Origin: an uncultured Verrucomicrobiota bacterium
GTDB taxonomy: Bacteria; Verrucomicrobiota; Kiritimatiellia; RFP12; UBA1067
DNA length: 32,359 nucleotides
Assembly: GCA_946631535.1 (NCBI GenBank)
Contig: CAMPAF010000005.1
Coordinates: forward strand, 1 to 32,359
Direction: 5' to 3'
The notes below the pieces were generated by a model that saw nothing but the letters and a program-made list of their open reading frames with translations, searched no databases and was not told the origin of the DNA. This document shows positions 31,327 to 32,359 of this stretch, piece after piece. How positions within the stretch are numbered: position 1 is the stretch's first letter; each line of letters opens with the position of its first letter. The translations under genes were made by a program, and so were the position numbers.

Positions 31327-32359
31327 ATGAAGAAGATGGTTTCGGATCAGGTGAAGGCGGGCAACGAGCGCGCGCCGCACCGCAGCCTGTTTTTCGCAAC
31401 GGGCATGAAGCGCGCGGACATGAAGAAGCCGTTCATTGGCATCTGTAACAGCTACGAGAGCTTCGTGCCGGGGCACTGCCACCTCAACAAGGTGGGCGAG
31501 TGGATCAAAAAGTGCGTGATCGAGGCGGGCGGCGTGCCGATGGAGTTCAACACCATTGCCGTTTGCGACGGCATAGCCATGGCGCATCCGGGCATGAAGT
31601 ACTCGCTACCGAGCCGCGAGCTGATTGCGGACAGCGTGGAGTCCATCGCGCGCGCCCACTGCTTCGACGCGCTCATCTGCGTGCCGAACTGCGACAAGAT
31701 CGTCCCCGGCATGCTCATCGGCGCCCTGCGCGTGAACATCCCCACCATTTTCGCCTCCGGCGGCCCGATGGCGCCAGGCAAGCATCCGCTCACCGGCAAG
31801 GACAGCGACCTCAACACGGTGTTCGAGGCCGTGGGCCAGGAGAACGTGGGCACGATCACGAAGAAGCAGCTCCAGCAGGTGGAGGAGACCTCCTGCCCCG
31901 GCTGCGGGTCGTGCAGCGGCATGTTCACGGCAAACTCGATGAACTGCCTCTACGAGGCGCTCGGCCTCGCCCTGCCGGGCAACGGCACGATCCTCGCGAC
32001 CGACCCGAAGCGCATGGAGTTGTACCGTCAGGCGGCGTTCCGCGCCGTGGCCATGGCGAAGAAGGGCGGTCCCCTCCCGAAGGACCTCGTGACGCGCGAC
32101 TCGCTCGACAACGCGCTCACGCTCGACATGGCGATGGGCGGCAGCACCAACACGGTCCTGCACACGCTCGCGATCGCGCGCGAGGCCGGCGTAGACTATT
32201 CGCTCGAGCGCATGAACGAGATATCCGCGCGCACGCCGTACATCTGCAAGCTCGCGCCGAGCGGACACTACCACGTGAGCGACCTCGACCGCGCGGGCGG
32301 CATAATGGCCATCCTCAAGCGCCTCCCGAAGAAGCTCCTCAACCTCAAGGCGAAGACCG
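31327..32359 (+). CDS. ilvD: dihydroxy-acid dehydratase, 3' end outside window
   Basis: The first 344 residues of a protein of usually 550-570 are present; the window cuts the rest. IlvD dehydrates dihydroxy-acids in valine, leucine and isoleucine synthesis and uses an iron-sulfur cluster. Seen: [36 protein letters not shown], the cluster cysteines in [12 protein letters not shown] and [20 protein letters not shown], the metal/substrate segment [20 protein letters not shown], and [17 protein letters not shown]. Start ATG 31327 has GAGGATAAGG 3-8 nt upstream. It has its own TATAAT promoter 33 nt upstream, so it is not simply part of the preceding chain. Confidence 0.95.
   Translation, partial: MKKMVSDQVKAGNERAPHRSLFFATGMKRADMKKPFIGICNSYESFVPGHCHLNKVGEWIKKCVIEAGGVPMEFNTIAVCDGIAMAHPGMKYSLPSRELIADSVESIARAHCFDALICVPNCDKIVPGMLIGALRVNIPTIFASGGPMAPGKHPLTGKDSDLNTVFEAVGQENVGTITKKQLQQVEETSCPGCGSCSGMFTANSMNCLYEALGLALPGNGTILATDPKRMELYRQAAFRAVAMAKKGGPLPKDLVTRDSLDNALTLDMAMGGSTNTVLHTLAIAREAGVDYSLERMNEISARTPYICKLAPSGHYHVSDLDRAGGIMAILKRLPKKLLNLKAKT

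Overview
The window reads as a piece of chromosome from a GC-rich member of the PVC superphylum, most likely Kiritimatiellota or a close relative (inference). The pointers are a DUF1501 / DUF1549-DUF1553 / PPC-domain heme-c gene trio, a secreted SUMF1-fold protein behind an ECF sigma and anti-sigma pair, a GH106-type rhamnosidase, and many genes with an extended -10 box (TGGTATAAT) very close to the start codon. No rRNA, tRNA, CRISPR array or integrase was seen.

Region 1 (1-2150): a secreted barrel-like protein on the minus strand, then two gene scraps: a 44-nt copy of the heme-motif end of the 12.4 kb gene, and the 3' end of a membrane-transporter-like gene. Region 2 (2.15-6.5 kb) is an AT-richer accessory island. 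It holds an orphan RHH-like protein, a two-gene module (PLD-like protein plus a membrane protein) behind a perfect 21-bp palindrome, and an AbiEi-type antitoxin whose toxin partner is missing. About a dozen GGGTCTGTCCCCA repeats, all in one orientation, lie between and around these genes, with larger degenerate repeats and two 84-bp copies that end in SUMF1-gene tails.

Region 3 (6.5-18.95 kb, all minus strand), listed in transcription order: gph-like phosphatase, MBL hydrolase and biotin ligase (coupled by overlaps); DUF1549/1553, DUF1501 and PPC/heme proteins (1-12 nt apart); ECF sigma, anti-sigma, SUMF1 protein and GH106 glycosidase. The last four look like one inducible unit for an extracellular polysaccharide, ending at a terminator near 6300. 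Region 4 (18.95-19.4 kb) is a repeat-rich gap between divergent promoters.

Region 5 (19.4-32.36 kb, all plus strand) is housekeeping and sensing: yibE/F-like, hisH, hisF, murG, tatA, uvrC. Then comes a five-gene overlapping chain (YfhO-like membrane protein, solute-binding lipoprotein, SpoIIE-type phosphatase, dihydroorotase, purine nucleoside phosphorylase), followed by ilvD cut by the window edge.

The most original material is the repeat-laden island with its orphaned defence-type genes, the sigma/anti-sigma/SUMF1/GH106 unit with a possible internal gene in the anti-sigma frame, the near-leaderless promoters, and the coupling of a sensor/phosphatase pair to nucleotide genes.
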